Assembly (NCBI GenBank): GCA_002344065.1
Contig: DDTK01000012.1
Coordinates: 186,001-250,000 of the forward strand
Direction of reading: 5' to 3'
Length of the DNA stretch: 64,000 nucleotides
Origin: Flammeovirgaceae bacterium UBA2366
GTDB lineage: Bacteria > Bacteroidota > Bacteroidia > Cytophagales > Cyclobacteriaceae
The notes beneath the pieces were generated by a model that was given only the letters and a program-made list of their open reading frames with translations, was not told the origin of the DNA and searched no databases. The position numbers and the translations under genes are program-made. Positions 16,507 to 26,189 of this stretch are shown one piece after another; position 1 is the stretch's first letter, and the number at the start of each line of letters is the position of its first letter.

Positions 16507-16917
16507 ATGAGAATCAAAGTATCCCGTAAAGAACACTTTAATGCCGCCCACCGCCTGTTTAACCCGGCCTGGTCGGAGGAGAAGAATAAGCAGGTTTTCG
16601 GAAAATGCTCCAATCCCAACTACCACGGGCATAATTATGAACTTATTGTATCGGTCACAGGGGAACCCAACCCTGAAACAGGGTATGTTTATGATATGAA
16701 GATACTCAGCGACCTTATTCGTGATCATGTTACCCAAAAATTTGACCACAAAAACCTTAACTTAGATACTGAATATTTTAAAGCTCTTAATCCCACCGCT
16801 GAAAACATTGCCGTTGTCATCTGGAAGATTCTGAGAGAAAAAATTGATTCATCACTTGATGTAAAAATTACACTTTATGAGACAGAAAGAAATTATGTTG
16901 AATATCCGGCCAATTAA
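16507..16917 (+). CDS. queD: 6-pyruvoyl-tetrahydropterin / 6-carboxytetrahydropterin synthase
   Basis: 136 residues of the PTPS/QueD fold. Zn-binding histidines are in FNAAHR and HGHNY, the catalytic Cys is in FGKCSNPNYHGH, and further motifs are FDHKNLN, NPTAENIA and the C-terminal YETERNYVEY. I chose the ATG at 16507 because family members start just before the KEHFNAAH strand; the upstream extension from 16450 is hydrophobic and atypical. The gene overlaps folE, which makes its substrate dihydroneopterin triphosphate, so the pair forms a pteridine or deazapurine (queuosine) branch. Which product is made cannot be decided here. Confidence 0.88.
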   Translation: MRIKVSRKEHFNAAHRLFNPAWSEEKNKQVFGKCSNPNYHGHNYELIVSVTGEPNPETGYVYDMKILSDLIRDHVTQKFDHKNLNLDTEYFKALNPTAENIAVVIWKILREKIDSSLDVKITLYETERNYVEYPAN

Positions 16918-17563
16918 CGACACCGATGAAGTAGGTGATGATCATGCCGCATCATCTTATAACACCCCACTCAGGCCCGATGCATTCGAACTGGATGATG
17001 ATGAAAAGGTAGAGCGCATAGAAAAGCACTTCCGTGAGATCATGACTATACTTGGTCTTGATCTGAACGATGATAGCTTAAACGGGACCCCCAGACGGGT
17101 AGCCAAAATGTACGTGAAGGAAGTGTTCAGTGGACTGAATCCTAAAAATCGTCCGCACGCCAGATTGTTTGAAAACAAATATAAGTACGATCAAATGCTG
17201 GTGGAAAAAGATATTACGTTTTACTCGCATTGCGAACACCACTTCGTTCCCATCTTTGGTAAGGTACACGTTGCCTATTTTTCCAGCGGAAAAGTAATCG
17301 GTCTATCAAAGATCAATCGCGTGGTTCAGTATTACGCCAAACGTCCACAGGTACAAGAACGCCTAACCGTACAGATTGCCAAAGAGATGATGCGTGTGTT
17401 AAAAACTGAAGATGTTGGCGTGGTGATTGATGCTACTCATCTTTGCGTAGCCTCCCGTGGAGTTGGGGACACGAACAGCAAAACCGGTACAGCGCACTTC
17501 TCAGGAAAATTTCAGGATGAAAATGTAAAGCGGGAATTCCTGAACTATATCAATACAAAATAA
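16895..17563 (+). CDS. folE: GTP cyclohydrolase I
   Basis: FolE converts GTP to 7,8-dihydroneopterin triphosphate, the first step to folate, tetrahydropterin and queuosine. The zinc ligands are in YSHCEHHF and in HLCVASRG; the substrate motif SKINRVVQYYAKRPQVQERL is intact. I prefer the ATG at 16895 (222 residues), which overlaps the PTPS gene by 23 nt; an ATG at 16877 would add six residues. The C-terminal end overlaps the convergent carotenoid gene by 14 nt. Confidence 0.95.
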   Translation: MLNIRPINDTDEVGDDHAASSYNTPLRPDAFELDDDEKVERIEKHFREIMTILGLDLNDDSLNGTPRRVAKMYVKEVFSGLNPKNRPHARLFENKYKYDQMLVEKDITFYSHCEHHFVPIFGKVHVAYFSSGKVIGLSKINRVVQYYAKRPQVQERLTVQIAKEMMRVLKTEDVGVVIDATHLCVASRGVGDTNSKTGTAHFSGKFQDENVKREFLNYINTK

Positions 17564-18236
17564 TTCCAAAAAAAGAAGTAACACTTTTAGCTGAGGCTAA
17601 TACGAGGAAGAAGAAAAGTTGAACAAAGTAATAGGGCAATGCTAACTTGTTTTCAGATTTTACTCTATACACATGAAAGAATGTGAGCATAGCAGCTGAA
17701 ACAATAAACCAGCCGATGTAGTTTTGCATCGGTACAACGCCACCTTTCCAACTCCAGAAATCAAATCGAATGGCTACAGGTTCAATCAATGTATCCATTA
17801 ATACCGCCAGGAAAGCGCCCAATAAAATTTTTGGAAGTGTACGAAGTGTTAACGATTCAGTCAATACACCAATACAATAGATAACCAGTAGCCAGTTCAA
17901 ACCAATAATAATAGGCACACCAAAAAGTTTCGGGCCCAGGGTTGATCCATACGAATAGTGACCAAAAATAAAACCGTATTGTACCCCCAGAAATTCTACA
18001 CCAAATCCAAGCGTAAAAACAGTCAGGGCAAACATGAGAAAGGACGTTGACCTGTCGGCATGATTAAGCCATAACAGGAAAGCACTGACCACCAGGTTAA
18101 ACGGTGTCAAGAGTCTGAAGTAATCCTGAAAGGGAGAAAGGAGTCCGATAATCCCTACCAAATGCATCGCCACAACCACAGGAACTGAATAGGGCGTAAT
18201 GGTAACTCGCAAACCTCGGTATAGTCGGGCAATCAT
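17550..18236 (-). CDS. cruF: CruF-type carotenoid hydratase (membrane)
   Basis: A 228-residue integral membrane protein with about six or seven hydrophobic segments. It belongs to the carotenoid biosynthesis (CruF-like) family that adds water across the terminal 1',2' double bond of acyclic carotenoid ends. The motif RFDFWSWKGGVVPMQNYIGWF is typical. It is 17 bp downstream of a CrtD-like desaturase on the same strand, the partner expected for making hydroxylated, desaturated ends as in myxol or saproxanthin type pigments. The pigment itself is inferred. Confidence 0.82.
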   Translation of the reverse strand: MIARLYRGLRVTITPYSVPVVVAMHLVGIIGLLSPFQDYFRLLTPFNLVVSAFLLWLNHADRSTSFLMFALTVFTLGFGVEFLGVQYGFIFGHYSYGSTLGPKLFGVPIIIGLNWLLVIYCIGVLTESLTLRTLPKILLGAFLAVLMDTLIEPVAIRFDFWSWKGGVVPMQNYIGWFIVSAAMLTFFHVYRVKSENKLALPYYFVQLFFFLVLASAKSVTSFFGIILY

Positions 18237-18253
18237 ATATCTCTAACAACCTT

Positions 18254-19723
18254 TCACTTAAAGTGTTTACTCACCAGGTTACTGGTAATCCTTGCTGCTT
18301 GCAGGCAAAGCGGGATACCCCCACCGGGATGAACGCTACCTCCGCAGAAATAAAGATTAGGTATCAGTTTACTATGATTGCCGTGGCGTAGAAATGCGGC
18401 ATATCGGCTGTTGGAACTGGTGCCATACAAGGCACCTTTGTACGAGTTAGTACGCTGCTCAATAGATCGGGGATCAAGAACAGATTCATTTTCAATTAAA
18501 GACTCTACGTTGGTCTTTAACTGACGGCTTAGCTTTGTCAGAATATTTTTTCTGGCCTTCGCTATAATCGCATCCCAATCCTGTCCTTCCATTGCGGGTA
18601 CATTAATCATCACAAACCAGTTTTCACAATCGGCAGGAGCATCAGAAGCAATGTATTTGGATGTGATGTTGACGTAGATGGTGGGATCATCTGATACTCG
18701 CTTGTGCTGAAACAGCTCTTCAAATTCCTTACGATAATCCGCGGCAAAGAAGATGTTATGCAAACTCAGTTCTTTAAAGGTTTTTTTAATACCCCAATAG
18801 AAGATCAGCGCTGAACTTGATCGCTCCTGATTCAACGTACGCTCAGGCGGAGGAATATTTTTCAGCAACTTGTGCCACGTGAAATACACATCCATATTAC
18901 TCACCACCACATCGGCTTCATAAATCTTACCTTTCGATATTACACCCCTCGCCCTACCTTCCTTCAAAACAATTTCATCAACTTCCGATTCGTAGAGAAT
19001 AGTAATACCCTGATCGTAAGTCAATCTTACTAAGGCTTGTGTAATGGCGTGCATCCCTCCTTCAGGTAAAAATGTCCCCACATTAAATTCCAGGTGCGGA
19101 ATGGTGCTGAGGATTCCGGGAGCCTGGTAGGGATCCGATCCGTTGTACGTAGCATAACGGTTGAACAGTTGAACGAGTCTTGATTCCTTAAGATGCTTTT
19201 CATTGAATTGGTTCAGACTCGTGAACAGCCCCATCTTTGGAATTTTCAACAAAGCTTTCGCCACTGCTTTGGATAGCCAGGTGCGCCAGGCTCGCAGGGG
19301 TTGTTCGATGAATATTTTCCCTGCTGATTCGTATAACGTTTTTGAAAGCTCAAGGTAATTTCGAATGATTTTTTCAGAAACCTGAAGCTTACCCGTAATT
19401 TCCTTGACCAGTTTTTCACGATCGGCATAAGCAATTATGTGCGTACCATCTTCGTAAAAGTAGTGACACGTTACACCAAGCTTTTTGTATTGATAGTAGT
19501 CTCTGGGATTACGGCCGCAGGCAATAAACACATCATCCAGAAAATGAGGCATGGTAAAAAGTGAAGGTCCGGCATCAAACCGATAGCCCCCTTGTGTAAA
19601 GGCTGTAAGTTTACCTCCCGCGTAAGCGTTGGCTTCAAAAATCAGTACCTCAAATCCTTCGGCACGCAACCGGTTGGCGGTGGCCAAACCTGCTACTCCC
19701 GACCCGATAACGATTGCCTTCAT
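18254..19723 (-). CDS. crtD: Carotenoid desaturase, CrtD-like (CrtI family)
   Basis: A 489-residue FAD-dependent carotenoid desaturase. The N-terminal dinucleotide-binding motif is VIGSGVAGLATANRL (about residues 5-19), followed by the Glu ribose contact in FEANAYAGGK. The C-terminal FCGGSVHPGGGIPL is the family signature. The segment RFDAGPSLFTMP resembles the CrtD (3,4-desaturase) branch rather than CrtI, which tends to have DMGPSW there, and the adjacent cruF supports CrtD. A phytoene desaturase role cannot be excluded without a tree. crtB and crtI are not in the window. Confidence 0.8.
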   Translation of the reverse strand: MKAIVIGSGVAGLATANRLRAEGFEVLIFEANAYAGGKLTAFTQGGYRFDAGPSLFTMPHFLDDVFIACGRNPRDYYQYKKLGVTCHYFYEDGTHIIAYADREKLVKEITGKLQVSEKIIRNYLELSKTLYESAGKIFIEQPLRAWRTWLSKAVAKALLKIPKMGLFTSLNQFNEKHLKESRLVQLFNRYATYNGSDPYQAPGILSTIPHLEFNVGTFLPEGGMHAITQALVRLTYDQGITILYESEVDEIVLKEGRARGVISKGKIYEADVVVSNMDVYFTWHKLLKNIPPPERTLNQERSSSALIFYWGIKKTFKELSLHNIFFAADYRKEFEELFQHKRVSDDPTIYVNITSKYIASDAPADCENWFVMINVPAMEGQDWDAIIAKARKNILTKLSRQLKTNVESLIENESVLDPRSIEQRTNSYKGALYGTSSNSRYAAFLRHGNHSKLIPNLYFCGGSVHPGGGIPLCLQAARITSNLVSKHFK

Positions 19724-19866
19724 CCGGAATCATCAACACCGACAAAGCCAAAAAGTTATCCGCCCAATGTACCCTTCTCTAACCTCATGAAACGAGATTC
19801 ATAACCTCGAAAACCATTGGAAAAACTAAATAATTCGTAGTTTAGCAGTCCTAAAAATGAACACTT

Positions 19867-22368
19867 ATGGTTTTTGATTTAGACATGATTAAAGCGGCCT
19901 ATAAGGCCTTGCCGGGGCGAATAGCCAAGGCCCGTAAAGTGGTTGGAAAACCGCTTACCCTATCGGAAAAAATACTCTACTCCCACCTGCATGAAGATCA
20001 GCCTATACAGAACTTCGGGCGTGGAAAATCTTATGTGAATTTCTCTCCCGACCGGGTAGCCATGCAGGATGCAACGGCACAAATGGCCCTGCTTCAATTC
20101 ATGTCGGCCGGAATACCCAAAGTTCGTGTACCCTCTACAGTGCATTGCGATCACCTCATCTTAGCCAAAAATGGTGCCTCACAGGACTTGAAAGAATCAC
20201 TTACCGCCAGTGGAGAAGTATTTAACTTCCTGGAGTCCGTATCTAATAAATATGGCATCGGTTTCTGGAAACCCGGTGCCGGTATTATTCACCAGGTAGT
20301 GCTTGAAAATTACGCCTTCCCCGGTGGTATGATGATCGGAACGGATTCGCATACGGTTAATGCCGGTGGTTTAGGAATGGTAGCGATTGGTGTGGGTGGT
20401 GCCGATGCGGTAGATGTAATGGCCGGCATGGCATGGGAGTTAAAATTCCCTAAACTTATTGGAGTGAAACTTACCGGTAAGCTTAGCGGATGGACTTCCG
20501 CCAAAGATGTGATCTTAAAAGTGGCCGGTATCCTTACTGTAAAAGGTGGTACTGGTGCTATTGTAGAATATTTCGGACCAGGTGCGTTAACATTATCCTG
20601 TACGGGTAAAGGAACCATTTGTAACATGGGGGCTGAAATTGGCGCGACAACCTCCACGTTTGGTTACGATGAAAAAATGGCCGAATACCTTCGCGGAACA
20701 AACCGCAAAGAAGTGGCTGATCTTGCTGATCAGGTAAAAGAACACCTTACCGGTGATCCGGAGGTTTACGCTAACCCTGAAATATATTTCGACCAGGTAA
20801 TAGAAATTGACCTGTCGACATTAGAACCTCATGTAAACGGTCCGTTCACTCCCGACAGGGCTATTCCTATTTCACAATTTGCCGATGAAGTTCGTAAGAA
20901 CGGCTGGCCGAAAGAACTTGAAGTTGGCTTGATCGGATCGTGCACCAACTCTTCGTATGAAGACATTACCCGTTCTGCATCATTGGCGAAACAGGCAGTC
21001 GATAAAAAACTAAAAACAAAAGCTGAATTTACCATCACTCCCGGATCGGAATTGGTTCGCTATACAGTTGAACGCGATGGATACCTTGGTACATTCGAGA
21101 AAATGGGCGGTGTTGTATTGGCGAATGCCTGCGGGCCGTGTATTGGTCAGTGGGCACGACACACCAACGATCCGAACCGGAAAAATTCAATCATTACTTC
21201 GTTTAATAGAAATTTTGCCAAACGAAATGATGGAAACCCCAACACACATGCGTTTGTGGCTTCCCCGGAAATCACCACTGCGTTTGCCATTGCAGGCGAC
21301 CTTACCTTCAATCCCCTAAAAGATACACTTGTCAACGAAGACGGCCAACATGTAAGACTGGATGAGCCTACCGGACATGAATTTCCACCAAGAGGATTTG
21401 ATGTTGAAGATGCCGGATACCTTGCCCCTGCCAAAGACGGAAGCAAAGTACAGGTAAAGATTGCACCGGATTCCAATCGCCTGCAGGCCTTAAGTCCTTT
21501 CAAAGCATGGGATGGAAAGAATTTAACAGGCATGCGGTTGCTTATTAAAGCCAAAGGAAAATGTACTACTGATCATATTTCTATGGCGGGTCCCTGGCTT
21601 CGTTTCCGCGGGCATTTAGATAACATTGCCAACAACACACTTACCGGAGCGGTAAATTACTTCAACGAAAAAACCGACAACGTTAAGAATCAACTTACCG
21701 GAGAATATGGACCGGTACCGGCAACACAACGTGCGTACAAAGCAGCAGGAGTTTCTACCATTGTAGTGGGCGATCACAACTATGGTGAAGGTTCATCACG
21801 CGAACATGCAGCCATGCAGCCACGCCATTTAGGAATTCGTGCCATTCTAGTTAAGTCGTTTGCACGCATACATGAAACCAACCTGAAAAAGCAAGGTATG
21901 CTGGCCATTACTTTTGCGAATGAAGCTGATTATGACAAGTTTCAGGAAGACGATGTTATCAGCATCACAGACCTGACTTCCTTTTCTCCGGATAAGCAGC
22001 TTACCCTCGTGCTCAATCACAAAGATGGAACCAGTGATACCATTAAGGTGAATCATACCTACAATGCCGGACAGATAGAATGGTTTAAGGCGGGTTCTGC
22101 CCTTAATCTTATGGCGAAGGAAACAAAACCCGTTAAGCTTGCTGGCAAAGCATCGAAGAAAAAAACTAAGAAGACTGCAAAGAAGGCACCTGCGAAGAAA
22201 AAGCCAGCTAAAAAATATGCTCCGAAGAAATCGGTTAAAAAGAAAGTTGTAGCTAAGAAGAAAACAAAATCATTAGCTAAAAAGAAAACCGTAACCAGAT
22301 CCAAGGTAAAGAAGCAGGTTAAGAAAGCCCTGAAGAAAAAAAGTGCTACAAAAAAGAGAAGACGTTAA
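19867..22368 (+). CDS. acnA: Aconitate hydratase with lysine-rich C-terminal tail
   Basis: An aconitase that interconverts citrate and isocitrate in the TCA cycle. The [4Fe-4S] cluster cysteines are visible in GSCTNSSYED and NACGPCIGQW, and DTSRxH-type and swivelling-domain motifs such as NYGEGSSREHAAM are intact. The catalytic part ends near residue 757, the normal length for this branch. Residues 759-833 are an added tail of 75 residues with 35 Lys and 4 Arg, no acidic residues, and repeated KKxAKK/AKKK units, like tails of histone H1-like proteins. The tail is in frame, uses both Lys codons, and ends KKRRR. The start at 19867 has an alternative ATG five codons on. Confidence 0.95.
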   Translation: MVFDLDMIKAAYKALPGRIAKARKVVGKPLTLSEKILYSHLHEDQPIQNFGRGKSYVNFSPDRVAMQDATAQMALLQFMSAGIPKVRVPSTVHCDHLILAKNGASQDLKESLTASGEVFNFLESVSNKYGIGFWKPGAGIIHQVVLENYAFPGGMMIGTDSHTVNAGGLGMVAIGVGGADAVDVMAGMAWELKFPKLIGVKLTGKLSGWTSAKDVILKVAGILTVKGGTGAIVEYFGPGALTLSCTGKGTICNMGAEIGATTSTFGYDEKMAEYLRGTNRKEVADLADQVKEHLTGDPEVYANPEIYFDQVIEIDLSTLEPHVNGPFTPDRAIPISQFADEVRKNGWPKELEVGLIGSCTNSSYEDITRSASLAKQAVDKKLKTKAEFTITPGSELVRYTVERDGYLGTFEKMGGVVLANACGPCIGQWARHTNDPNRKNSIITSFNRNFAKRNDGNPNTHAFVASPEITTAFAIAGDLTFNPLKDTLVNEDGQHVRLDEPTGHEFPPRGFDVEDAGYLAPAKDGSKVQVKIAPDSNRLQALSPFKAWDGKNLTGMRLLIKAKGKCTTDHISMAGPWLRFRGHLDNIANNTLTGAVNYFNEKTDNVKNQLTGEYGPVPATQRAYKAAGVSTIVVGDHNYGEGSSREHAAMQPRHLGIRAILVKSFARIHETNLKKQGMLAITFANEADYDKFQEDDVISITDLTSFSPDKQLTLVLNHKDGTSDTIKVNHTYNAGQIEWFKAGSALNLMAKETKPVKLAGKASKKKTKKTAKKAPAKKKPAKKYAPKKSVKKKVVAKKKTKSLAKKKTVTRSKVKKQVKKALKKKSATKKRRR

Positions 22369-22390
22369 GATTATATTGATTAATCTGAAT

Positions 22391-22427
22391 AGGGTTGTTA
22401 GCAGAAACTAGCAACCCTATTTATTTT
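22391..22427 (+). terminator. Intrinsic terminator after aconitase
   Basis: AGGGTTGTTAG (22391-22401) pairs with CTAGCAACCCT (22408-22418) over 11 pairs with one wobble and a 6-nt loop, followed by ATTTATTTT. It starts 22 bp after the aconitase stop and may also serve the convergent TonB receptor gene. Confidence 0.75.
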
Positions 22428-22443
22428 AAATCAGCCCAAAGAC

Positions 22444-24861
22444 CTAAAACTTGATTTCAAATCCAGCAGTAATGAACCGGGGCAATCCTACACGAATGCC
22501 TTCAGGCCTTCGAGTGGATATGTAACGCTCATCGGTTAGGTTTTTAACCGAAAGATTAAACTGGGCATTTATCTTCGCTATTCGATGGTAAACGGTTGCA
22601 TCTAATACATTATACTTAGGCATTTCACCAATACGGCCATTATTCGATGGGCTTATGGTATTGAGCTCATCGGTAAATTGATTTCCAACATAGGTATAAG
22701 TGAACCGTAAACCTGTTCCAAATGTAGACTCTACATTGAACGCTGACGATAAAGTGAGTTCAGGGGCATACGGCAGTCTGTTACCGTTTACATTAATGGT
22801 TTCATTTCCATTGGCCACCAACCGGTCGGAATTGTAAGTTGCCTGGGTATATGTTCCATTAAAATCTAACAAAAATTGCCAGGCAGTTCCCAACATTTCA
22901 CGAGTATCAAATATAAAAGCAGCCTCAACGCCTTTATGAAGTGTTTTACCAGCATTGGTGACTCCAAAACCTGAACCGCCAACAGATTGTGATGAAGGAA
23001 TGATCTGATTATCAAAATCCATATGGAAGTATGTTAGTTCAGCAAAAATTCCTGGCGTAAGCTGAGTTCGCAATCCAAGTTCAAAGTTCCAGCTCGTTTC
23101 AGCCTCCAAATCAAGAACAGGATTCTCAATACTAAAATCAATCGCATCTTTTATACGTGGAGGCGCGTAACCCCTGTGGATGCCTGTGAACAGATTCCAT
23201 TTGGAACCAGGTCTGAAATTCAATCCTACTCCGGGTATTAATTCGCTTATGTTATTCTCAGCTACTTTATAAACATCAACGTTTGCTTCCCGCAAAATTT
23301 CACGTTCATAATTGTAAAACTCTGCTCTCAAACCTGGCGAAAGATCAAGTTTCGGAAGCAAAGAAATCTTATCCAGGAAATATAATGCAACGGCTCTTCC
23401 AGTTCTGATTTCATCATTGACTAATGCACCAGATTGGGCTGTCGCTGTGGAACCATTTATTCTTTGTTCATATGCCCGTTCATAGAGGTAACGGTATCCG
23501 GCAGTGAGGTTATTAGAAACAGAACCTATTTGAAAAGTATAATTAATCTTCTGCTCCCACCCTGTTACTTCAAACTGTCTGTCGCGGTTGCCTGTTCGGT
23601 TACGCAGGTATATCGCTCCCCCAGCTACGCCTTCATCACCCCACACCACACCTGTCCAATCGGCTGGAGGAGGATTTAGCACTCCACCGGTGTAGCTGTT
23701 ATAAACATAGTCCTGCCTTCTCCAGTTGCGCGTGGTGGTGTACCCATAAAGCATTGATTGAAGACTAAGCTCCTTCCCTAATTTTGTTTGATGAGAAAAG
23801 CTCATCAGGTAACGTTTAACATCCAACTCATCATTGGGCATGAGAACACTGTAATCATCACCACCGGTATCATACATTCGCTGTGTAATCCCAACATAGG
23901 TAGAGTTCGAAATTTCGTTGTAAGCAGCGAGTTTCACCCCTAAGGTTGATAGCTCGGTAAGCGGGATTTTAATCTTGGCAGAAAAGTCATTTACGGTAAA
24001 ATCGGTTGGCCCCATGCTTTCTGCCTGCTTTCGCAAATAGGTTACCTGAACTCCTGTTTTATTAAATGTATTGCCATAACTTCCTAAAGCACTAAGGTAG
24101 CGCCCTGATCCACCCTGAACCCTTAATCGGATTTGCTCTTCATCCGGAGGATCGGACGTGATATAGTTAATTACACCTCCCACAGTTTGTGGGCCATAAA
24201 GAATCTGGCCGCTGCCTTTCAGAACTTCCACACCACTCATCCGGTCCATTGCCGGAGTATAATACATCTCTGGCTCACCGTAAGGATTCAACGCCACCGG
24301 AATTCCATCCTCCATCATCAACACACTTCGGCTTCTATCAGGATCAAGTCCGCGTATACCTATATTAACCCGCAGCCCTGCCCCTTCTTCATCTACTACA
24401 TTTAAACCGGGTACCCGCCTGAAAACTTCATTGCCCGTGACAGGTTTTAAGAGAACTAGCTCGTTCTGATCAAGGTAAGTTACTGAACCTGGAACCTTGC
24501 TGAATAATTGATCGCGTGTGCTGATTACGTATACCTGTGATAAAAGATGGGGATCATCAATTAACTCAATAGAAATGCTTAAGCCAGTATCGGTAGTGAC
24601 AGCAACCTGCTTTGATACATAAGCCAAATGCGTAATCAACAATGTATACGAGCCGGGTAATACTGATTTTATGATGAATTTACCTTCACCATCAGATATC
24701 GCACCTAAAACAGTACCAAGCACTTGAATATGAGCACCTTCAACAGGCAAACCATGGGAAGAATTTATTGTACCGGAAATGCTGGTTTTATGCTGGCCGA
24801 TAACCAATGTATTGCAAAAGCAAATGATACCAAGGAATGCTAAAAGCAACCTAAAACGCAT
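22444..24861 (-). CDS. TonB-dependent receptor with carboxypeptidase-like domain
   Basis: 805 residues. A signal peptide (about 1-22) precedes a CarboxypepD_reg-like Ig domain (about 26-105; ISGTINSSHGLPVEGAHIQV). The plug domain follows (about 115-225; IRGLDPDRSRSVLMMEDGIPV, then GSGQILYGPQTVGGVINY), then a 22-strand outer-membrane barrel ending in Phe. The plug resembles FecA-like siderophore/ferric citrate receptors. There is no SusD partner, so glycan uptake is unlikely. The divergent neighbour is a ferritin gene, which makes iron the most likely cargo, by inference. No clear Fur box was found in the 156-bp gap. Confidence 0.9.
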   Translation of the reverse strand: MRFRLLLAFLGIICFCNTLVIGQHKTSISGTINSSHGLPVEGAHIQVLGTVLGAISDGEGKFIIKSVLPGSYTLLITHLAYVSKQVAVTTDTGLSISIELIDDPHLLSQVYVISTRDQLFSKVPGSVTYLDQNELVLLKPVTGNEVFRRVPGLNVVDEEGAGLRVNIGIRGLDPDRSRSVLMMEDGIPVALNPYGEPEMYYTPAMDRMSGVEVLKGSGQILYGPQTVGGVINYITSDPPDEEQIRLRVQGGSGRYLSALGSYGNTFNKTGVQVTYLRKQAESMGPTDFTVNDFSAKIKIPLTELSTLGVKLAAYNEISNSTYVGITQRMYDTGGDDYSVLMPNDELDVKRYLMSFSHQTKLGKELSLQSMLYGYTTTRNWRRQDYVYNSYTGGVLNPPPADWTGVVWGDEGVAGGAIYLRNRTGNRDRQFEVTGWEQKINYTFQIGSVSNNLTAGYRYLYERAYEQRINGSTATAQSGALVNDEIRTGRAVALYFLDKISLLPKLDLSPGLRAEFYNYEREILREANVDVYKVAENNISELIPGVGLNFRPGSKWNLFTGIHRGYAPPRIKDAIDFSIENPVLDLEAETSWNFELGLRTQLTPGIFAELTYFHMDFDNQIIPSSQSVGGSGFGVTNAGKTLHKGVEAAFIFDTREMLGTAWQFLLDFNGTYTQATYNSDRLVANGNETINVNGNRLPYAPELTLSSAFNVESTFGTGLRFTYTYVGNQFTDELNTISPSNNGRIGEMPKYNVLDATVYHRIAKINAQFNLSVKNLTDERYISTRRPEGIRVGLPRFITAGFEIKF

Positions 24862-25017
24862 AATTTGATTATTTAGAATAAATATAAATAAGGCACAATG
24901 GTATAACCTGTTTAGAATTAATCCAAATAATAATCCTTGATTTTTATCATGATTTGAACGTTTCTCTTAAAATTGACCTTATCTTTCAAAAAGAAGTTAA
25001 AATTCAAAAATTGACCG

Positions 25018-25557
25018 ATGAAGCAACAAATCGTTACCCCTTCCCGCTCCCTCTCCAAGGAAACCGAAGAACTTTTGAACAAACAAATTGTCCACGAAGG
25101 CAAGTCGTCAGCAGCTTATTTGTCGATGGCGTCATGGTGCGAAACGAAAGGCTATGAAACTTCTGCACAGTTTCTGTATAAACATTCGGAAGAGGAACGC
25201 ATGCACATGCTCAAGCTTATTCATTATGTGAACACCGCGGGCGGGCACGCGCTTCAACCGGAAATCACCGGCATTAAACATACCTTTAAATCACTGCGCG
25301 AAGTTTTTGAAACGGTACTCCACCATGAATTGGATGTAACCCGTTCCATCAACAGTATTGTCGATCACTGCTTTCAATCTAAGGACTTTGCTACGTTCAA
25401 CTTCTTACAATGGTACGTAATGGAGCAACGCGAAGAAGAAACCATTGCCCGCAGAGCCGTTGAATTGTTTGACCTTATTGGTGAAGAAGGTGTTGGTTTA
25501 TGGATGATCGATCAGGAGATCGGAAAGCTGGAAGCGTTTGCTACGAAGGTTGGGTGA
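25018..25557 (+). CDS. ftnA: Ferritin (non-heme)
   Basis: A 179-residue four-helix-bundle ferritin that stores iron as ferric oxide in a 24-mer cage. The diiron site residues are visible: Glu in VHEGKSSAAYLSM, Glu in KGYETSAQFL, the ExxH pair in EEERMHM, and Glu/Gln in helix C-D (FLQWYVMEQREEE). The N-terminal extension (about 10 residues) is slightly longer than E. coli FtnA. It is divergent to a TonB receptor, a plausible iron uptake/storage pair. Its last 17 nt overlap the convergent Nudix gene. Confidence 0.93.
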   Translation: MKQQIVTPSRSLSKETEELLNKQIVHEGKSSAAYLSMASWCETKGYETSAQFLYKHSEEERMHMLKLIHYVNTAGGHALQPEITGIKHTFKSLREVFETVLHHELDVTRSINSIVDHCFQSKDFATFNFLQWYVMEQREEETIARRAVELFDLIGEEGVGLWMIDQEIGKLEAFATKVG

Positions 25558-26185
25558 GTTCGTTAACCACCCACCGAAACTCATTCAACATCATAGCCGT
25601 AGCGCCCCAAACAATCTCTCCCTCTACTTCAAAATGTGGTGCGAGCATCCGGTAACGGCCTGCCGCCATAATCTCCTGCGTTCGTATCGCATCTTTACCA
25701 AGAATATTTTCCAACCTGCCATGAAGCACGCGAGCCACTTCATGCTGATCAGGAACCCAAGTGGGTTTTCCGGATACTATACCAATAACAGGAGTAACCA
25801 TAAAGTTGCTGGGTATCACAAAAAATTCACTGAGTGTGCCTATTACCTTCACGTGTGATGGATTAATTCCAATCTCCTCCTGGGCTTCGCGCAAGGCGGT
25901 ATCAAATACGGTTTCTCCGGGTTCTGCTTTTCCGCCCGGCAGACTAACCTGACCGCTATGAGCGCCCAAATAATCGGGGCGCTTTATTAAAGGAAAATAG
26001 ATTTCATTTAATTCCGGATAAAGCAGAATTAAAACACTGCCGGGTTTTGGAGGAACCTTATGTTCAAATTTAGGAAGCGTTGTGCCAACCGGTGTCGCGC
26101 GAAGCAACTCGTGCGCCTTAGCACCTGGCAATTCTCCTTTCAGTCGCTCCTGCAACTTCTCAACCAACTCCAACAGGTTCATCAT
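25541..26185 (-). CDS. Nudix CoA pyrophosphatase (NudL-like)
   Basis: A 214-residue Nudix hydrolase. The Nudix box runs from GGKAEPGET to REAQEEIGI in the middle of the protein. The preceding LLxKRPxxLxxHSGQVSLPGGK (here LIKRPDYLGAHSGQVSLPGG) is the UPF0035/CoA-pyrophosphatase signature. Such enzymes cleave CoA or oxidised CoA to 3',5'-ADP and phosphopantetheine. It is 4 bp downstream of the SDR gene on the same strand, and convergent with and overlapping ferritin. Confidence 0.9.
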   Translation of the reverse strand: MMNLLELVEKLQERLKGELPGAKAHELLRATPVGTTLPKFEHKVPPKPGSVLILLYPELNEIYFPLIKRPDYLGAHSGQVSLPGGKAEPGETVFDTALREAQEEIGINPSHVKVIGTLSEFFVIPSNFMVTPVIGIVSGKPTWVPDQHEVARVLHGRLENILGKDAIRTQEIMAAGRYRMLAPHFEVEGEIVWGATAMMLNEFRWVVNELTQPS

Positions 26186-26189
26186 GATC

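Noticed and set aside
22059..22304. Antisense frame over the lysine tail of aconitase
   Set aside because: The Phe/Ala-rich minus-strand peptide is simply the complement of lysine codons.
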